Part shown: one piece after another, positions 60,255-64,000 of the stretch
Layout of the letters: the number at the start of each line of letters is the position of its first letter
Position numbering within the stretch: position 1 is the stretch's first letter
Origin: Thuidium tamariscinum
Taxonomy: Eukaryota > Streptophyta > Bryopsida > Hypnales > Thuidiaceae
Direction: 5' to 3'
Length of the DNA stretch: 64,000 nucleotides
NCBI GenBank assembly: GCA_947034885.2
Contig: OX344751.2
Coordinates: forward strand, 9,920,001-9,984,000
Notes under the pieces: generated by a model
The model's input: only the letters and a program-made list of their open reading frames with translations
Told to the model about the DNA's origin: nothing
The model's database searches: none
Translations under genes and position numbers: made by a program

Positions 60255-60495
60255 TACTTCACCTTTAAACGTCAAGGCAAACGTTTTGTGTTTGATGAAT
60301 GACAAAGAATCTTTCCTTCTAAGACTAAAGAACAACTATTCATCTTCAATAATAGGGAAGGAAAGGGGAGATCTTCTACAATACTTTGACTTTCAATAAG
60401 TATATTCTACTTATTCAAAGTAGATGATGTCACACAATATCAAAATGCATGATTTCCACAATCATTAGTCTACCCCTTCAAGTATTAAGCAATTC
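60255..60495. repeat. Dispersed repeat G, copy 3
   Basis: GTTTGATGAATGACAAAGAA and ATCAAAATGCATGATTTCCAC match 52425-52665. No inverted ends are recognised. Confidence 0.6.
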
Positions 60496-60928
60496 CATGC
60501 ATATTTAGGAACAATTGAGGCAATGCAAATTTTTTGCCTTATAAGAAGATAGAAATGATGGACATCATCAATTTTTCATGATTTTTTTCCTTGAATTTAA
60601 ATTCCTATGAATTTTGGAAAAGTTGGCTTAAATCCATTCTCAATGTATAAAGTCTTCCAATTCCAATCATTCAAGAACAACTTTCCTGTTCACCACTTGG
60701 AACATGTGTCATGAACTTATTAGTCCCAATCTTGAAAAGGAGTAAAAAACACTGTTCAAGCTTTGATTGGAAATCTATTCCAACCTTGGTTGTAAATGGT
60801 TGCACCTGGATCTGCAAATGGGTGGTTTTCCTATGTACAAGTGTAGATAGTAGGGTAGTCACGACTTCTTTCAGCATCCAAATTTCGCAAAAGAATAAGG
60901 ATAAATAAGATTCAATCAAGACAGTTGA

Positions 60929-61072
60929 TTAGCATGAAAGAGTTGTAACACCCCTTTCAAGTGCAATGAATGTGTAGAATTGGAATCGTGCAAATGTGTT
61001 TCCAGCTTTCACTTCATTGGTGAGGTTGGCAATTCTGATGGTGCGATCGATAGCTTCCGGTAACAACTTCGC
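60929..61072 (-). pseudogene. Short protein-like fragment (unrecognised)
   Basis: An open minus-strand frame with no ATG starts after an in-frame TGA at 61073-61075 and ends TAA at 60929-60931. It reads AKLLPEAIDRTIRIANLTNE and later AGNTFARFQFYTFIALERG. Its composition is more protein-like than nearby frames, and the local GC is higher. It may be a terminal exon or a gene fragment. I do not recognise the family; it could also be chance. Confidence 0.25.
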
Positions 61073-61512
61073 TCACTAAGGGTTCTTCACACCACTTATT
61101 CATCTCCGGAATAGAATAAACAACACAACGAAGACTTCTCCATCAAAGAATATTCCAACCCCAAGTGAGCTAAGAAAGCCAACCCTGAGCTGCCACAAGG
61201 TTATTTGGTGGAGAAGTTTGGCTCCGCGGAAGAGCCCTGACTACCCTTAATGTTATCAGGCCATTCATTTGATAAAATGTGCTTGATGGCTTAAAGAATC
61301 ACTCATACTGAAGAGTCCCAAACTAAAGAGTGTAGCAGCCCACATCCAGTGACTCAGGCTGGCAAGTAAAGTTCACAGAACAAGCTTAGACCGCATCGCA
61401 TTCAACATTTTCCAACTAATATCGTCTAGTCCAAAATGCCATAAAACGGACTCGAGACCAGTCTTGCAAGTCGACACTACCAAAGCCAAGGAAAGAAAAC
61501 ACAACAAAAACC

Positions 61513-62445
61513 TTAACCCCTAAAGTTCTTTGACTATGTTTCCACTAAAAACTCTCCAAAACTGTCATTTTTAGTGCAAGTACCAAGTTTTAGAAAAAAA
61601 ATAAATTTGGACAAATGTAACCGTAGGATCTTGTAGTAAAGTAGATAGAAATGATGTGGAAAAAATTTCAGAAGAATCCACCGTGTGGATTGCAAGATAT
61701 TAGCGTTTGAATTTGAAAAATTCATTTTTTTAACCCTGCTGAAAATTGGGCAGCTGCGGTTCAGAAGCTCTGATTTGTATGAAAAAATGGTCAAAATGGT
61801 TGTGCTTCTTTGGATTCTTTAGTAAGAACAAGTTGGCTACGTGCTCAAAAAATTTCAAATCATTTGGAATTGTACAACATATAGAAAAAAAATTGTAAGT
61901 AGAAAGAAGTAATGAATCATGTAATATACTAAATTGTTAAGAATTTAATTATAGAATTAAAAAATGACAATCCCAACGGTTGTGACATTATAATAAAATA
62001 TCTACATCTAATGTTTTTATTTTTTTTCAAAAATATTGAAAATTGAGTTAGATAAACGATTTCAAAGTTTATTTCAAAGTAAAGAATCCATAACTGCCCA
62101 CAAACTAAAAAACTTCATAACTTTCATCTCATTGATCAAATTAGAATGATTTAAAGCTTTCCATGTATATATAAGTTTGACAAACCAATTTCAAATTTAA
62201 ATTTTTCAAAAAAGTGATTTTTTCAGATCTGCCCGAACTGCCCGAGTTGAGAAAAAAGCAACATATTATGCAATAACTTTTTGACAATGTAGTCAAAAGT
62301 TATGAAAATTGTTGGGCCATAAAGATATTCCTAGATCCCATGTTGTGTAAAAATTTCAAAGAAAAATATTAAAAACTCCATTCACAGGTACCTGCCCAAA
62401 AAAGTTATGTTGCCAAAAACAAAGGGTTGGTCCTTTAGGGGTTAA
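61513..62445. mobile_element. Family B element, TTAA ends
   Basis: 933 bp from TTAACCCCTAAAGTTC to TTGGTCCTTTAGGGGTTAA. It is well preserved, with interior matches to the other copies (GCCCGAACTGCCCGAGTTGA). Its right TTAA overlaps the stop codon of the minus-strand frame at 62442-62668. Confidence 0.85.
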
Positions 62446-62668
62446 AATAAATCGACTAATACATTCTGCAAAAGAGCATTCTTGAGAGCATTCAATAAAT
62501 TACAGCTGATTACAGGAGTCAAAACAGTTGCGCCAGGTTGATGAAATTCTGAGTAATCTAAACCGATACGGAATTCTTCTTTGAACACCTTAAACTGCAA
62601 CCTTGAGCTTCCATATATTTCCAATGAAGTTTGCAAAGATGTGCTACGATCTGATGGTATGATCGGAG
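62442..62668 (-). pseudogene. Coding-like fragment ending at the family B element (unrecognised)
   Basis: A minus-strand open frame of 75 codons without a clear start, bounded upstream by TGA at 62669-62671. It reads APIIPSDRSTSLQTSLEIYG, then LQFKVFKEEFRIGLDYSEFH and ends LLQNVLVDLF. The TAA stop lies within the TTAA target of the adjacent transposon; the sequence on the far side (61512 leftward) would give the same stop. It may be the last exon of a gene or a pseudogene. Two AAACCCTAA telo-box motifs lie 160-200 bp upstream. I do not recognise the product. Confidence 0.3.
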
Positions 62669-62823
62669 CTCAAACATCTACCAGAAAGCCCTGTAAGGAG
62701 CGTACTCATTATCCTCGTAAAACTAAAGCTAGTCTACCTCGAATTCCATTTATTGTTATGACATTCGATTCTCGCTAATCATCGCCGGCTAACTGTTCAC
62801 TCCCATCACTCAATAAAGACACC

Positions 62824-62871
62824 AAACCCTAAGATGGGATATGCAAATCTCGACTACTATCAAAACCCTAA
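62824..62871 (+). promoter_or_regulatory. Two AAACCCTAA telo-box motifs
   Basis: AAACCCTAA occurs at 62824-62832 and 62863-62871. In plants this motif is common near transcription starts of translation and growth genes. Here it lies between the TIM14 stop and the fragment at 62442-62668, so it could belong to a promoter for that fragment or be incidental. Confidence 0.4.
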
Positions 62872-62969
62872 AAGAATTGAAGATGAGAGGTTTTGAGAGG
62901 TTTGAGGAGGTTCGATCACAAAGACTGTCAAAATCGTTTAAGGAAATTGCTTAGAGGATGGATTGTACT

Positions 62970-63308
62970 CTAAAAAGCTGAGCCGCTGCCGCGTTTCTGC
63001 CCGAGCAGATTATCCTTGGCTTCATTGATCTTCGACGCAATGAAATCGCTACCTCCGGCGTCCGGATGATTGGCCTGCATGACGCGCCGGTGCGCCTCCT
63101 TGATTTTATCCTGAGCCGCACTCTCCCGCACTCCCAGGATCAACGCAGCTTCACGCCGTGTCATCACGGGCTGAAACCCTCCCTCGTAAAACTTTCGCAT
63201 TCGTGCAGTAGCGGGACGCGCCTTGTACGCCTGCCAGGCCTCGATGCTGTACTTCCCTACCATCGCCGCGGCCGCCACGGACAGACCGGCAATCAATGGC
63301 GTCCCCAT
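62970..63308 (-). CDS. TIM14: Mitochondrial import inner membrane translocase subunit TIM14 (PAM18), DnaJ-like
   Basis: J-domain co-chaperone of the PAM motor. It sits in the mitochondrial inner membrane and stimulates mtHsp70 ATPase during protein import (family knowledge). Uninterrupted frame of 112 codons, the usual length for plant TIM14. Residues about 4-20 (PLIAGLSVAAAAMVGKY) form the membrane segment. Next come KFYEGGFQPVMTRREAALIL and VRESAAQDKIKEAHRRVMQA, with the J-domain signature HPD in NHPDAGGSDF, and the end GSGSAF typical of plant orthologues. The start is the ATG at 63306-63308, before GTPLIAG; the in-frame extension upstream has UTR-like composition. It is intact and not duplicated in the window. 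A 5' UTR intron is possible (CAG before the leader near 63336). Confidence 0.96.
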   Translation of the reverse strand: MGTPLIAGLSVAAAAMVGKYSIEAWQAYKARPATARMRKFYEGGFQPVMTRREAALILGVRESAAQDKIKEAHRRVMQANHPDAGGSDFIASKINEAKDNLLGQKRGSGSAF

Positions 63309-64000
63309 GCTCGCAATGCAAAGTCTCAGAATCCCCTGTAAACCCCGAACTAGGGCTTTGGATTTCTGATGGGATACGAAACGGAATTGGATCTTGCAAA
63401 TTCGTGTAACAGTGCCAACTTCAAATGGACTATAAGGGATTGTGAAAGAGCGATTTCTCTGAAGAAGATTGGAAATTCTCGGTAGTGACCTTGAAACATT
63501 CGAGCAGGGAAGGAGGAACTGGAATAAGTAAGCGGAAAGTGGCGATGAATGATAAAGGTAAAGTAGAAGCAAAAAGTATTAATATATTTAAAGTAAACTC
63601 CATACCTTGAAGTGTTCGTTTTGTTCTGATTGTTACATTGATATCTCCAGGCCACTGTGTACCCTTGGTTGTGTTCTTCATATTGTCGAAAGCCTTCAGT
63701 AAAGAAGAGTGCATGGATTTTGTTTTGTGGCGTTCTCTCTCAATGAGAAAGTTATTGAATTTCAAACTTTTAATGAATAGAAAATTAAAAAATTATTTTT
63801 ACTTATACTTTGGTTGTGACAACAGCACAAGGTACACTAAGGTAAGAGGTCCTATAATGAACCATCTAAGGGCTGAAACAAAATTTCGGGGAGGTAAAAC
63901 CTCTAGAAATATTTTTCAGTAAATTTTCTTTGAAAATTAAGTGGAATTGACATCTAACCCAAGTCGTTTCATATTTTTCTGATCTTTTTTGAATTAGTTA
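63309..64000. other. TIM14 upstream region
   Basis: It holds the TIM14 5' UTR and promoter. Several overlapping frames on both strands are short and lack protein-like composition. No further gene is recognised up to the window end. Confidence 0.5.

Noticed and set aside
63309..63572. Longer TIM14 reading frame
   Set aside because: The 88-codon extension is UTR-like. The short form gives the usual 112-residue plant protein beginning at MGTPLIAG.

Overview
This window is nuclear DNA of a land plant. The evidence is spliced genes with GT-AG introns, a plant-type ACX3 acyl-CoA oxidase, a plant TIM14/PAM18 co-chaperone, CYP85-clan (CYP716-like) cytochromes P450, AT-rich intergenic DNA and many short inverted-repeat transposons (MITEs). 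I cannot name the species. The P450s do not match one angiosperm subfamily closely, so a bryophyte, lycophyte, fern or gymnosperm is possible, but that is only inference.

Layout. Positions 1-3122 (+) hold the last seven exons of ACX3, a peroxisomal beta-oxidation enzyme. Next come three intact six-exon P450 paralogues, all on the minus strand: P450-1 (4003-11376), P450-2 (25882-31640) and P450-3 (41688-47111). They encode 499, 499 and 498 residues and share identical intron positions and phases. Each sits in a tandem duplication unit whose left edge, in units 1 and 2, starts inside or just after the ACX3 3' UTR. Unit 1 runs about 3150-24650, unit 2 about 25040-39333 and unit 3 from about 41150 to beyond 48680. 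Positions 48700-62400 are almost entirely nested repeats. At the right edge, TIM14 (62970-63308, minus) is complete, with two unrecognised coding-like fragments beside it.

How the parts relate. ACX3 and TIM14 are housekeeping genes in peroxisome and mitochondrion. The P450 array is the lineage-specific part and looks like a specialised-metabolism family growing by tandem duplication. Because the three units align, each serves as an empty-site control for transposons in the others. This lets target-site duplications and insertion order be read directly. The main repeat families are: family A (TIR starting GGGTGATTGC, apparent 4-bp target duplication), family B (ends in TTAACCCC, TTAA target), family D (about 390 bp, TA target, CAGTGG outer end), family H (TA target, about 320 bp), plus several single elements.

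I found no convincing prokaryote-type system, viral gene, CRISPR array, rRNA or tRNA. The most unusual things here are the family A elements with 4-bp target duplications, and the record of insertions and duplications preserved in the P450 array.
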